Positions 44,735-52,791 of a DNA stretch of 64,000 nucleotides are shown one piece after another. A model generated the notes under the pieces. The model worked only from the letters and a program-made list of their open reading frames with translations, did no database searches and had not been told where the DNA came from. The DNA is from Hellea sp042093735. GTDB taxonomy: Bacteria; Pseudomonadota; Alphaproteobacteria; Caulobacterales; Maricaulaceae. The position numbers and the translations under genes are program-made. The stretch's first letter is position 1, and each line of letters starts with the position of its first letter. The stretch covers positions 11,586 through 75,585 of the forward strand of contig JBELEM010000005.1 in the NCBI GenBank assembly GCA_042093735.1, given 5' to 3'.

Positions 44735-44787
44735 AAATGTATATGCTTACATCATTTAATTCACATATCTATAGCTTGTATACATTT
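44735..44787. repeat. Spaced inverted repeat in the iorA promoter region
   Basis: AAATGTATA (44735-44743) and TATACATTT (44779-44787) are perfect 9-bp inverted arms separated by 35 bp, in the short space between the rplQ terminator and iorA. The spacing fits a pair of sites for a looping or two-dimer regulator, or simply an AT-rich coincidence. The interior is where the operon promoter should lie. Confidence 0.4.
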
Positions 44788-44802
44788 TATCTTTTCTTGA
44801 AC

Positions 44803-44830
44803 AAAAAAAAACCCGCCATAAAAGCGGGTT
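44803..44830 (-). terminator. Rho-independent terminator of the ribosomal protein cluster
   Basis: On the minus strand AACCCGC pairs perfectly with GCGGGTT around a 7-base loop (TTTTATG) and is followed by a run of at least eight T. It sits 22 bp beyond the rplQ stop and separates the ribosomal supercluster from the iorA operon. Confidence 0.93.
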
Positions 44831-44851
44831 ATTTAATCATTTCAAATAGAT

Positions 44852-45262
44852 TTATGCCTCGGTTGTCTCTTTTTTCGCATGATCAATAGCACCCTTAGCA
44901 CTCTCATCGCGATCAACAAACTCAATAACGGCCATTGGGGCGTTATCTCCGAATCTAAAACCAGCTTTCATAATACGGATATAACCGCCATTTCTATCTT
45001 TATACCGAGGGCCAAGAACATCGAAGAGTTTTTTTGACATATCCCTATTTCTCGTTCTAGATATAGCTAGTCTGCGACTGTTCAAATCACCTTTTTTTGC
45101 TAGAGTTACAAGTTTTTCAACTATAGGCCTTAGCTCCTTAGCTTTTGGTAGGGTAGTCACTATCTGCTCATGCTCTATCAAACTAGAAGCCATATTTGCA
45201 AACATCGCTTTGCGGTGAGATGCAGTTCTATTGAGCTTTCGATGTGCCATTTTATGACGCAT
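44852..45262 (-). CDS. rplQ: Ribosomal protein L17
   Basis: Large-subunit protein that binds near the peptide exit tunnel. The N-terminus MRHKMAHRKLNRTASHRKAMFANM and the GGYIRIMKAGFRFGDNAPMAVIEF block are typical. An acidic/Lys C-terminal tail (KGAIDHAKKETTEA) follows, as in other Alphaproteobacteria. Last gene of rpsM-rpsK-rpoA-rplQ; a strong terminator follows immediately. Confidence 0.98.
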   Translation of the reverse strand: MRHKMAHRKLNRTASHRKAMFANMASSLIEHEQIVTTLPKAKELRPIVEKLVTLAKKGDLNSRRLAISRTRNRDMSKKLFDVLGPRYKDRNGGYIRIMKAGFRFGDNAPMAVIEFVDRDESAKGAIDHAKKETTEA

Positions 45263-45292
45263 GATGTTATCCTTTTATTTTATAATACAAGC

Positions 45293-46309
45293 TTATATGT
45301 GATCGTCGTATTTCTTTGCTAACTCTTCAATATTCTCAGGCGGCCAGTTAGGGGCATCCATACCTAAATGAAGACCCATAACAGCAAGCACTTCTTTTAT
45401 CTCATTCAATGACTTTCTACCAAAGTTAGGTGTTCTTAGCATTTCTGATTCTGATTTCTGGATTAAATCACCTATGTATACGATATTATCATTTTTGAGA
45501 CAATTAGCCGAACGAACTGATAACTCGAGTTCATCTACCTTACGTAGAAGAGCTGGGTTGAAATCTAATTCTGGCTTCTCTTCCCCACGTCCTACGTCCT
45601 CTGGGTCGTCAAAATTAACAAATACTTGAAATTGATCTTGCAATATACGAGCGGCAACTGCAACTGCGTCTTCAGGTGTAACCGCCGCATTAGTTTCTAT
45701 ATCAATAATAAGTTTGTCGTAATCTAATACTTGACCTTCGCGTGTATCCTCAACACGGTATGCAACCCTTTTAACAGGAGAGTATAATGCATCAATAGAA
45801 ATCAATCCTATTGGAGCATCTTCTGGTCGGGATGAAGCAGCAGGTACATAGCCCTTACCTGTTGTAACTGTAAGTTCCATTCTTATATCAGCGCCTTCAT
45901 CAGCATTGCATATAACATGATCTTTATTAAGTATTTCAACATCAGCAGTCTCTTCGATGTCCGCACCAGTCACAGGCCCTGCTCCTGATTTACGCAACAA
46001 AAGCTTCTTAGGGCCCTCAGTGTGCATGCGCACAGCAAGACCCTTTAGATTTAAAACAACATTAGTAACGTCTTCCATCACATTAGGAATAGAGGTAAAC
46101 TCATGCACTACACCATCAATCTGCACTGCTGAAACTGCAGAACCCTGCAGTGAAGAGAGCAATACTCTTCTAAGTGCGTTACCCAAGGTCATTCCAAAGC
46201 CTCGCTCTAAAGGCTCAGCGGTTACAACAGCTTTTCTTTCTGGATCGCGACTCGGCTCAATCTCTGGGTTGATCGGACGGATAAGTTCTTGCCAATTTTT
46301 TTCAATCAC
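45293..46309 (-). CDS. rpoA: RNA polymerase alpha subunit
   Basis: Dimeric assembly platform of RNA polymerase; its C-terminal domain contacts UP elements and activators. N-terminal domain blocks are EPLERGFGMTLGNALRRVLLSS and LSSLQGSAVSAV; the C-terminal domain shows SVRSANCLKNDNIVYIGDL and TPNFGRKSLNEIKEVL. The start is GTG at 46309, supported by AGAGG seven bases upstream and by the KNWQELI N-terminus usual in the class. 338 residues. Confidence 0.98.
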   Translation of the reverse strand: MIEKNWQELIRPINPEIEPSRDPERKAVVTAEPLERGFGMTLGNALRRVLLSSLQGSAVSAVQIDGVVHEFTSIPNVMEDVTNVVLNLKGLAVRMHTEGPKKLLLRKSGAGPVTGADIEETADVEILNKDHVICNADEGADIRMELTVTTGKGYVPAASSRPEDAPIGLISIDALYSPVKRVAYRVEDTREGQVLDYDKLIIDIETNAAVTPEDAVAVAARILQDQFQVFVNFDDPEDVGRGEEKPELDFNPALLRKVDELELSVRSANCLKNDNIVYIGDLIQKSESEMLRTPNFGRKSLNEIKEVLAVMGLHLGMDAPNWPPENIEELAKKYDDHI

Positions 46310-46377
46310 AGCGTGACCTCTTAATGCTAAAGCGTAGCGGAATTAACGCTACAAAAAAAATCCCATTATTGGGCTTG

Positions 46378-46767
46378 TTATACTCGGCGACGTTTCGGTG
46401 GACGACAACCATTGTGTGGTATCGGTGTTACATCACGTATAGTGGTAATGGTAAAACCCGCAGCCTGAAGCGCTCTGACTGCACTTTCACGGCCTGAACC
46501 AGGACCATTAACATTAACTTCTAATGTATTCATTCCATGCTCCGCTGCTTTTCGCGCAGCCTCTTCGGCAGCAACTTGAGCTGCATAGGGTGTAGATTTC
46601 CTAGAACCCTTGAAACCCATTGCTCCTGCTGAACACCATGCTACAGAGTTACCTTGGGAATCTGTAATTGTAATCATCGTGTTGTTAAATGTCGAGTTAA
46701 CGTGAGCAACGCCCGACGTTATATTTTTTTTGTCCGCTCGGCGGACGCGACCTGGTTCTTTTGCCAT
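46378..46767 (-). CDS. rpsK: Ribosomal protein S11
   Basis: Small-subunit platform protein at the mRNA exit site. The blocks ITSGVAHVNSTFNNTMITITD, AGAMGFKGSRKSTPYAAQ and PIPHNGCRPPKRRRV (C-terminus) are canonical. It lies 10 bp downstream of rpsM and 68 bp upstream of rpoA. Its 129 residues match the family. Confidence 0.99.
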   Translation of the reverse strand: MAKEPGRVRRADKKNITSGVAHVNSTFNNTMITITDSQGNSVAWCSAGAMGFKGSRKSTPYAAQVAAEEAARKAAEHGMNTLEVNVNGPGSGRESAVRALQAAGFTITTIRDVTPIPHNGCRPPKRRRV

Positions 46768-46777
46768 TTTATCCTAC

Positions 46778-47146
46778 CTATTTTTTCTTACCCGCAATGG
46801 CCTTCGCAGGACCCTTGCGTGTTCGTGCATTAGTATGAGTTCTTTGCCCACGCACAGGTAAGCCACGTCGATGGCGTAATCCTCTGTAATTACCCATGTC
46901 CATCAGTCTTTTTACATTTTGACCAATCTCTCTTCGAAGATCTCCTTCAACCATGTGGTCTGCATCGATAGATTCTCGTATTTTTAAAATTTCCTGATCA
47001 GTCAAATCAGCAACACGCCTTTCAGACACTATACCAACTTTTTCACAAATCTCAGCAGCTTTAGCTGGCCCGATACCATGAATATAGCGCAGAGCGATTG
47101 TTACGCGTTTGTTTGTGGGAATATTTACCCCTGCAATTCGAGCCAC
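46778..47146 (-). CDS. rpsM: Ribosomal protein S13
   Basis: Head protein of the small subunit that contacts L5 and the P-site tRNA. N-terminus RIAGVNIPTNKRV and C-terminal RGQRTHTNARTRKGPAKAI are canonical. Translation starts with GTG 47146 behind AAGGAGG at 5-base spacing. An out-of-frame ATG lies two bases upstream of that GTG. First gene after the adk-rpsM space, where rpmJ and infA often sit in other bacteria but are absent. Confidence 0.98.
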   Translation of the reverse strand: MARIAGVNIPTNKRVTIALRYIHGIGPAKAAEICEKVGIVSERRVADLTDQEILKIRESIDADHMVEGDLRREIGQNVKRLMDMGNYRGLRHRRGLPVRGQRTHTNARTRKGPAKAIAGKKK

Positions 47147-47211
47147 ATCGGCCTCCTTAATATTTTAATCTTCGTCATTTTGATCTCACCATTTTTCCAA
47201 AAGAAAATAGC

Positions 47212-47275
47212 GGAGAGCTTAAACTTCCCGAGAAAGCGGCTTACTTAGTCGTAAGCGATGGCGCCGTCAAGCTCC
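47212..47275 (-). promoter_or_regulatory. Structured leader ahead of rpsM
   Basis: Between adk and rpsM the minus strand can fold into a hairpin with perfect GCTTAC/GTAAGC arms around GACTAA (47239-47256). This is enclosed by GAGCTT/AAGCTC pairing (47215-47220 with 47269-47274). It lies 66 or more bases before the S13 start in a 217-bp space. It may be a leader controlling the alpha operon, in the way S4 controls rpsM in E. coli, but no known ribosomal-protein leader was recognised. Confidence 0.4.
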
Positions 47276-47363
47276 ACATTCCCTCAATTTAAACAAATTT
47301 CATCGATTTTTACTTTACAGAGCTCTTGGAAGTAAAAAAGGGTGATTAATTGTTACAAATTCC

Positions 47364-47945
47364 TTAAATTAATCCCTTCCTTTTATTGTCTAGTGCTTCA
47401 TTAATTAACATTGAAACCTCATTAATACTTAACATCCCATCAACCTCATGGAGCTTTCCTTGTGATGAATAATAAGGCAACAAACTCGCTGTTTGATTAT
47501 TATATGCATTTAAACGCACCTTAAAGCTTTCTGGGTTATCGTCTGCACGGCCCTCCTCTATAAAACGCTTAGTAATACGATTTATTAAAGAACTATCATC
47601 AACTTTTAAACTTAAAACCAGATCTATCTTCGAATCATATGAACGCATTAGAGCATCTAAAGCCTCTGCTTGAGCTATTGTTCTGGGAAATCCATCAAAT
47701 ATGAAACCATGACTGTCTTGATTTAAAGAAATTTGCTCATCAATTATTGATATAACTATTTCATCAGAAACGAGTTCACCTCTATCCATTATTCCAGAGA
47801 CTTTTTTACCAAGTTCAGTACCAGAGGCCCTGGCTTCACGTAGCATGTCACCTGTAGAAAACTGCAATAAAGAATGTTTACCTACAAGCATCTTTGCTTG
47901 TGTTCCCTTACCCGCAGCCGGGGGTCCAAACATTACAATATTCAT
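47364..47945 (-). CDS. adk: Adenylate kinase (short form)
   Basis: Equilibrates ATP + AMP with 2 ADP. P-loop GPPAAGKGTQ is at residues 7-16, the AMP-binding block is LQFSTGDMLREA, and DGFPRTIAQAEAL holds the conserved Arg. At 193 residues it lacks the long LID insertion of E. coli Adk, since ITKRFIEEGRADDN is a short loop instead. It lies 16 bp downstream of secY, the usual secY-adk pairing in the spc operon. Confidence 0.97.
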   Translation of the reverse strand: MNIVMFGPPAAGKGTQAKMLVGKHSLLQFSTGDMLREARASGTELGKKVSGIMDRGELVSDEIVISIIDEQISLNQDSHGFIFDGFPRTIAQAEALDALMRSYDSKIDLVLSLKVDDSSLINRITKRFIEEGRADDNPESFKVRLNAYNNQTASLLPYYSSQGKLHEVDGMLSINEVSMLINEALDNKRKGLI

Positions 47946-47961
47946 TTCAGACTCCCCATCT

Positions 47962-49323
47962 CTATTTTTTACGCCTGCGCATCCGTGACTTCTTTATGAG
48001 TCCTTCATATTGATGCGCTATTAAATGTGACTGTATTTGCGCTACAGTATCAAGCGTAACTGATACTATAATCAACAAGGACATGCCGCCTATTAACATC
48101 GCCACTGAAGGAGGGATGGAGCCGCCGGACGTAGCTATAATATATTCTGGCAACACACAAACAAAGGCCACGTATAGTGCACCAATAAAAGTCAATCGCG
48201 AAAGCACATAACTTAAATACTGCGCGGTTCTCTCACCAGGGCGAATGCCAGGAAGAAAGCCGCCATTCTTTCGCATATTGTCCGCAACATCATCAGGCTT
48301 GAAAACATATGGAACGTAAAAGTAACAGAAGAAAACAATTAAAAGTCCATACAAGGTTAGATAAACAGGGGACCCATATCCAATATAAGCTAGCAAAGTA
48401 GTCATTATACCTGAACCAGCACCATCCCCATTAAGTGCGAGCTGTCCAAAAGTGGCAGGCAATAAAAGTAACGAACTAGCAAAAATCGGCGGGATAACAC
48501 CAGCTGTGTTCAGCTTTAATGGCATAAATGAGCTTTCTCCCCCAAATGTTTTTCCTCCGGCCATTTGTCTTTTGGGGTATTGCACCAAAAGTCTTCTTTG
48601 AGCTCTTTCCACATAAACTATCAGCATTGATAAACCAACAAACAGGATTATTAAAAATATCAATAGCAACTCACTAACAGATCCCTGCTGATTTAAACTA
48701 AAAGCTTGAAAAATAGCTTTAGGCAATTCAGCGACAATACCGGCAAATATAATTAACGAGACACCATTACCAACTCCTCGAGCAGTAACTTGCTCACCCA
48801 TCCACATCAAAAACATTGTACCGCCAACCAAAGTAATCACTGTAGATGCCTCAAAGAAAAGACCAGGATTAATTACCGCACCAGGCGTTGACTGAAGCGC
48901 TCGAGCAATACCATATGCTTGGAAAGCAGCGAGAAAGACGGTTAAATATCTGGTGTATTGGTTTATTTGCTTCCTTCCCTGCTCCCCATCTTTATCGAGT
49001 TCCTTCAAAGATCCGACTGAACCTTTCATTAATGTCATTATGATGGATGCAGAAATATATGGCATCACATTTAATGCAAAAATAGCCATTCTTTCAACAG
49101 CACCGCCGGCAAACATATTTAACCGTGTTAACAAACCGCCACCACCAGAGTTAAATGCAGCTTGAAACTGTGCTATGTCCATACCTGGAACTGGTATAAA
49201 TGTACCTACTCTATAGACAATTAAAATAAGTAGAGTAAAAAGTAGTCTCTGCTGAAGCTCTTTTGCTTTAGCGAACACGCCTAAGTTCATATTTTGAGCA
49301 AGCTGTTCAGAAGCTGACGCCAT
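47962..49323 (-). CDS. secY: Protein translocase subunit SecY
   Basis: Channel-forming subunit of the Sec translocon with ten predicted membrane helices. Characteristic segments are LLFTLLILIVYRVGTFIPVPG, NQYTRYLTVFLAAFQ, VERAQRRLLVQYPKRQ (cytosolic loop contacting SecA/ribosome) and PGIRPGERTAQYL. The C-terminus is basic (KKSRMRRRKK). 453 residues. It follows rplO by 121 bp, of which little is informative beyond a short GGGC-rich stretch. Confidence 0.98.
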   Translation of the reverse strand: MASASEQLAQNMNLGVFAKAKELQQRLLFTLLILIVYRVGTFIPVPGMDIAQFQAAFNSGGGGLLTRLNMFAGGAVERMAIFALNVMPYISASIIMTLMKGSVGSLKELDKDGEQGRKQINQYTRYLTVFLAAFQAYGIARALQSTPGAVINPGLFFEASTVITLVGGTMFLMWMGEQVTARGVGNGVSLIIFAGIVAELPKAIFQAFSLNQQGSVSELLLIFLIILFVGLSMLIVYVERAQRRLLVQYPKRQMAGGKTFGGESSFMPLKLNTAGVIPPIFASSLLLLPATFGQLALNGDGAGSGIMTTLLAYIGYGSPVYLTLYGLLIVFFCYFYVPYVFKPDDVADNMRKNGGFLPGIRPGERTAQYLSYVLSRLTFIGALYVAFVCVLPEYIIATSGGSIPPSVAMLIGGMSLLIIVSVTLDTVAQIQSHLIAHQYEGLIKKSRMRRRKK

Positions 49324-49444
49324 AACCTAATACCTTTTTTTCAGGTTGCAGTAATTTTACCGCATCCTTTATTAGAATGAGCTATGAGCAAGGGCCCAAA
49401 GCCCATCAGTTGGTAATTACACAAACGTATGAACGCTGTAAAAC

Positions 49445-50315
49445 CTAATCTTTCTTTTCAGCAGCTTTTTTGGCCTGAACCTTCTTAGCTGGAGCCTTCT
49501 TAGCAGGAGCCTTCTTAGCAGCCGTTTCAGCTTTAACTGGGGCCTTCTTAGCTGGAGCCTTCTTAGCAGCCGTTTCAGCTTTAACTGGGGCCTTCTTAGC
49601 TGGAGCCTNNNNNNNNNNNNNNNNNNNNNNNNNNNNNNNNNNNNNNNNNNNNNNNNNNNNNNNNNNNNNNNNNNNNNNNNNNNNNNNNNNNNNNNNNNNN
49701 NNNNNNNNTCTTAGCAGCCGTTTCAGCTTTAGCTGGAGCCTTCTTGGCAGCCATATCTGAGTTTTCTTTTTGTAATTTAGCAGCTGTCTTTTTATCAATC
49801 TTAGATACTTTTTCAGACTTATCTGCCTTAACACCTTTAGCTCTATATGTTGTGGAGCCATCAATTATTAAAACAGACCCTTTGGAACTCTCGACTGACT
49901 TTAAAGCCCCCGATGTTGCACCGGAAATAACTAAATTGACTGCCATTGAAAGCTTTCCAGAGCCTATTAACCGCACACCATTCTTTGCGCGTCTAACCAC
50001 ACCAGCAGAAACTAAAGATGCCTCATCGTATTTGACACCACTTTTAATCTTTCCGCTTTCAACAGCTTTTTGTAGGTTAGCTATTGATAACTCGGTCCAA
50101 CTCTTTCGGTTTGGCTTGTTAAAGCCACGTTTGGGCAAGCGCATGTAGATAGGCATTTGACCGCCCTCAAAGCCGTTTATAGATACACCAGATCTGGACT
50201 TTTGTCCCTTAACACCTCTACCAGCCGTTTTGCCCTTACCGGAGCCAACCCCACGACCAACTCTCAGCCTATTTTTTGTGGCACCAATGTTGTCTTTTAA
50301 TTCATTTAAACGCAT
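49445..50315 (-). CDS. rplO: Ribosomal protein L15 with a long Lys/Ala/Pro repeat tail (interrupted by assembly gap)
   Basis: The L15 body (about residues 1-165) is normal: RVGRGVGSGKGKTAGRGVKGQKSR at the N-terminus and PKRGFNKPNRKSW. It then continues through an ENSDMAAKKAPAKAET linker into repeats. After the N run, the frame KKAPAKKAPVKAETAA recurs with a 48-bp period and ends AAEKKD at TAG 49445. The two sides are in different frames only because the gap length is arbitrary, so the join is inferred. The tail is highly basic and histone H1-like; its length is unknown. Confidence 0.8.
49493..49608. repeat. 48-bp tandem repeats coding for the L15 tail
   Basis: On the plus strand the unit at 49541-49588 is preceded by a near-identical copy at 49493-49540 and followed by a partial copy that runs into the gap. 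Each unit encodes 16 residues built from KKAPAK and KAETAA. The exact multiple of three keeps the frame through any copy-number change. The repeat is the likely cause of the assembly break. Confidence 0.9.
49609..49708. other. Assembly gap of 100 N
   Basis: Exactly 100 undetermined bases, a conventional placeholder rather than a measured length. It falls inside the repeat tail of rplO, so the true number of repeats and the reading-frame continuity across it are unknown. Confidence 0.99.
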
Positions 50316-50351
50316 TTTTATCTCCAGCAGAAGTTTCCAACGTCAGTTGTA

Positions 50352-50540
50352 CTACTCTTCGACTATTTCAACCATATGTGAAATTTTATTTATCATCCCA
50401 CGAACAGAAGGTGTATCTTCTAGTTCACGCATACTACCAATACGGCCTAGTCCTAAGCCAACTAATGTAGCTCTTTGATCAGGTTTACGTCGAATGGGAC
50501 TCCCAGTTTGACGAACTTTTAGTGTTATCTTTTTTGCCAT
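50352..50540 (-). CDS. rpmD: Ribosomal protein L30
   Basis: Small large-subunit protein of 62 residues. KITLKVRQTGSPIRRKPDQRATL and LGLGRIGSMRELEDTPSVRGMI are the canonical L30 blocks. ATG 50540 is used. It is separated from rpsE by 9 bp and from rplO by 36 bp, in the standard spc order rpsE-rpmD-rplO. Confidence 0.98.
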   Translation of the reverse strand: MAKKITLKVRQTGSPIRRKPDQRATLVGLGLGRIGSMRELEDTPSVRGMINKISHMVEIVEE

Positions 50541-50549
50541 ATCTACCAC

Positions 50550-51125
50550 CTAAGCCTGAACAATAGCTTCTGGTGCCGATGCACCATCATTTCGGCGACC
50601 AACAATATCACCTACTTTTTTACCTCGTTTATTGGCAATTGCACGTGGGCTTTCCATATTCTTAAGTCCTTCAAAAGTAGCACGGACCATATTGTAAGGA
50701 TTTGATGTACCCAAAGACTTTCCTACAACGTCTTGAACGCCCAAACACTCTAACACAGCTCTCATTGGACCACCGGCAATGACACCTGTACCAGGAGGGG
50801 CTGCCCTCATCACTATCTTGCCAGCACCATGTCTTCCTCGAACGTCATGATGCAAGGTTCTGCCTTCGCGCAATGGTACGCGTATCATAGTCTTTTTTGC
50901 TTCTTCCGTTGCCTTTCGAATAGCTTCTGGCACTTCTCGCGCCTTTCCCTTACCAAAACCAACACGCCCTTTTTCATCGCCAACTATAACCAATGCAGCA
51001 AAACTCATATTACGGCCACCTTTTACAGTTTTAGCAACACGATTGATGTGCACAAGACGGTCTATAAATTCGTTATCTTGTTCTTCGTTACGCTTTCCAC
51101 GACGATTGTCTTCTCTACCTGCCAT
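50550..51125 (-). CDS. rpsE: Ribosomal protein S5
   Basis: Small-subunit protein near the mRNA entry channel, involved in translational fidelity. The double-stranded RNA-binding domain shows FIDRLVHINRVAKTVKGGRNMSFAALVIVGD and the second domain has GTGVIAGGPMRAVLE and KSLGTSNPYNMVRAT. ATG 51125 is preferred over a TTG six bases upstream. The N-terminal extension rich in Arg/Glu/Asn is common in Alphaproteobacteria. Confidence 0.98.
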   Translation of the reverse strand: MAGREDNRRGKRNEEQDNEFIDRLVHINRVAKTVKGGRNMSFAALVIVGDEKGRVGFGKGKAREVPEAIRKATEEAKKTMIRVPLREGRTLHHDVRGRHGAGKIVMRAAPPGTGVIAGGPMRAVLECLGVQDVVGKSLGTSNPYNMVRATFEGLKNMESPRAIANKRGKKVGDIVGRRNDGASAPEAIVQA

Positions 51126-51138
51126 AATCAAAGCTTTC

Positions 51139-51489
51139 CTAAAATTTTAAACCGGCTTCACGAGCCGCATCTGCCAGTGCTTTCACACGTCCATGATAAA
51201 GATAAGGACCACGATCGAAGATAACATCTTCAATATTAGCCTTTTTGGCTCTTTCGGCTATCAATTTGCCAATGTTAGTTGCAGCGTCTAAATTGGATCC
51301 CTTGACCTTTTTGTTTTCAATTGTTGAAGCAGAGGCTAGAGTAGTGCCTGTCGCATCGTCAATAATTTGAACAGAAATATTCTTAGACGAACGGTATACC
51401 GAAAGCCTCGGGCGACCATTGGAATATTTTTTTAGGCGACGGCGTACTCTCTGAGCGCGGCGCAGCATATTTTCTCGAGCAGTTTTCAT
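51139..51489 (-). CDS. rplR: Ribosomal protein L18
   Basis: 5S rRNA-binding protein of the central protuberance, 116 residues. RPRLSVYRSSKNISVQIIDD and VIFDRGPYLYHGRVKALADAAREAGL are canonical. The gene lies 2 bp downstream of rplF and 13 bp upstream of rpsE. Confidence 0.98.
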   Translation of the reverse strand: MKTARENMLRRAQRVRRRLKKYSNGRPRLSVYRSSKNISVQIIDDATGTTLASASTIENKKVKGSNLDAATNIGKLIAERAKKANIEDVIFDRGPYLYHGRVKALADAAREAGLKF

Positions 51490-51491
51490 AG

Positions 51492-52025
51492 TTACTTCTT
51501 CTTACCTTCTTTACTTCGAACGTATTCGCCAGCGTAACGAACACCTTTGCCCTTGTATGGTTCAGGCTTACGATATGATCGAATTATTGCAGCAACTTGG
51601 CCAACTTTTTGCTTATCAATTCCTTCGACTATTACCGACGTTGGCTTTGGGGCTGTGATAGTTACTCCTTGAGGAGCGGTATATTCAACATCATGGGAAA
51701 AGCCCAACTGCATAGATAACATAGAACCCTTCATCTGCGCCCTATAACCGACGCCCTTCAATTCTAGCTCTTTCTTATAGCCGTTGGTAACTCCCTCGAT
51801 AAGGTTGGCCACCATTGTGCGACACATTCCCCACAAGGATAGACCTGACTTGTTAAGAGTAAGAGGATTAACAATGAACATATCGCCCTCAATTTTTCCC
51901 ATTACACCCTCAGGGAGAGTAAAGTTCAACTCCCCCTTTGGACCTTTAGCTGTGATTTTCTGACCATTCTGTGTAAGTGTTACAGCAGAAGGGATTGTTA
52001 TTGGCTTTTTTCCTATACGCGACAT
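51492..52025 (-). CDS. rplF: Ribosomal protein L6
   Basis: Large-subunit protein near the sarcin-ricin loop with two similar L6 domains. MSRIGKKPITIPSAV begins the protein, and KPEPYKGKGVRYAGEYVRSKEGKKK is the conserved C-terminus. ATG 52025 gives 177 residues. The rpsH stop is 2 bp upstream. Confidence 0.98.
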   Translation of the reverse strand: MSRIGKKPITIPSAVTLTQNGQKITAKGPKGELNFTLPEGVMGKIEGDMFIVNPLTLNKSGLSLWGMCRTMVANLIEGVTNGYKKELELKGVGYRAQMKGSMLSMQLGFSHDVEYTAPQGVTITAPKPTSVIVEGIDKQKVGQVAAIIRSYRKPEPYKGKGVRYAGEYVRSKEGKKK

Positions 52026-52027
52026 GA

Positions 52028-52423
52028 TTAAGACACCTGACACAATACTTCACCACCGACGTTTTCATCACGAGCAGAATTATCGCTCATAACGCCTTTA
52101 GGTGTTGATAGAATGGAAATACCCAGTCCGTTACGGACCTGCGGTAAAGTTTTAACTGAAGAATATACTCTTCGACCAGGCTTTGATACACGCTTTATAT
52201 CTCGGATAACAGCCTCACCTTCAAAGTACTTCAACTCAATATTGAAAACACGAAATCCATCAACTTGAGCTTCAGAGTAACCTCTGATGAAGCCCTCATC
52301 AGCTAAAACGTCGAGTACACGCCCGCGCAGATTAGAAGCAGGAGTGCTAACAGAAGTTCTGTTTCGCATTATTGCGTTTCGGATACGTGTGAGCATATCG
52401 CCTAGTGGATCAGAAAATGACAT
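52028..52423 (-). CDS. rpsH: Ribosomal protein S8
   Basis: Primary 16S rRNA-binding protein and, in E. coli, autoregulator of the spc operon. DPLGDMLTRIRNAIMRNR and GISILSTPKGVMSDNSARDENVGGEVLCQV are canonical. A perfect AGGAGG lies before ATG 52423. 131 residues, 9 bp after rpsN. Confidence 0.98.
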   Translation of the reverse strand: MSFSDPLGDMLTRIRNAIMRNRTSVSTPASNLRGRVLDVLADEGFIRGYSEAQVDGFRVFNIELKYFEGEAVIRDIKRVSKPGRRVYSSVKTLPQVRNGLGISILSTPKGVMSDNSARDENVGGEVLCQVS

Positions 52424-52432
52424 AACTACCTC

Positions 52433-52738
52433 CTACCAACTTGACTTAACTAGGCCCGGCAGCATACCAGCCGAACCAAGCTCACGAAGTGCAATCCTTG
52501 ACATCTTCATTTTGCGATAATAACCCCGCGGGCGACCTGTGACCTGACATCGGTTTCGGACACGGTTTTCAGCTGAATTGCGCGGCAATGCAGCTAATTC
52601 TAGCTGAGCCTTAAACCTTTCCTCTACAGGGAGGTCTTTGTTTCTCGCTATATCCTTTAATAAAGCTCTTTTACCAGCATATTTAGCAACCATACGCTGC
52701 CGTTTTAAATTTCGCTCAACTGAGCTTACTTTAGCCAT
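52433..52738 (-). CDS. rpsN: Ribosomal protein S14 (long, zinc-independent form)
   Basis: Head protein of the small subunit, 101 residues. It lacks the four-Cys zinc ribbon of the short form, leaving a single Cys in NRCQVTGRPRGYYRKMKMSRIALRE. This matches the C-minus paralogue typical of Proteobacteria and removes zinc dependence at this position. 53 bp after rplE. Confidence 0.98.
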   Translation of the reverse strand: MAKVSSVERNLKRQRMVAKYAGKRALLKDIARNKDLPVEERFKAQLELAALPRNSAENRVRNRCQVTGRPRGYYRKMKMSRIALRELGSAGMLPGLVKSSW

Positions 52739-52791
52739 TTTCTTCTCCTTTTTGCGAGGCCATCTGACCTGCTTAGCTCACCGCGTACAAT

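Noticed and set aside
47281..47345. Terminator hairpin after adk (TTTTTACTT/AAGTAAAAA arms)
   Set aside because: The 9-bp stem is almost all A:T and is not followed by a clean T-run on the minus strand, so it was not called.
49493..49740. CRISPR-like repeats around the assembly gap
   Set aside because: The repeats are tandem without spacers, have a 48-bp period in frame with rplO and encode a Lys/Ala/Pro tail.
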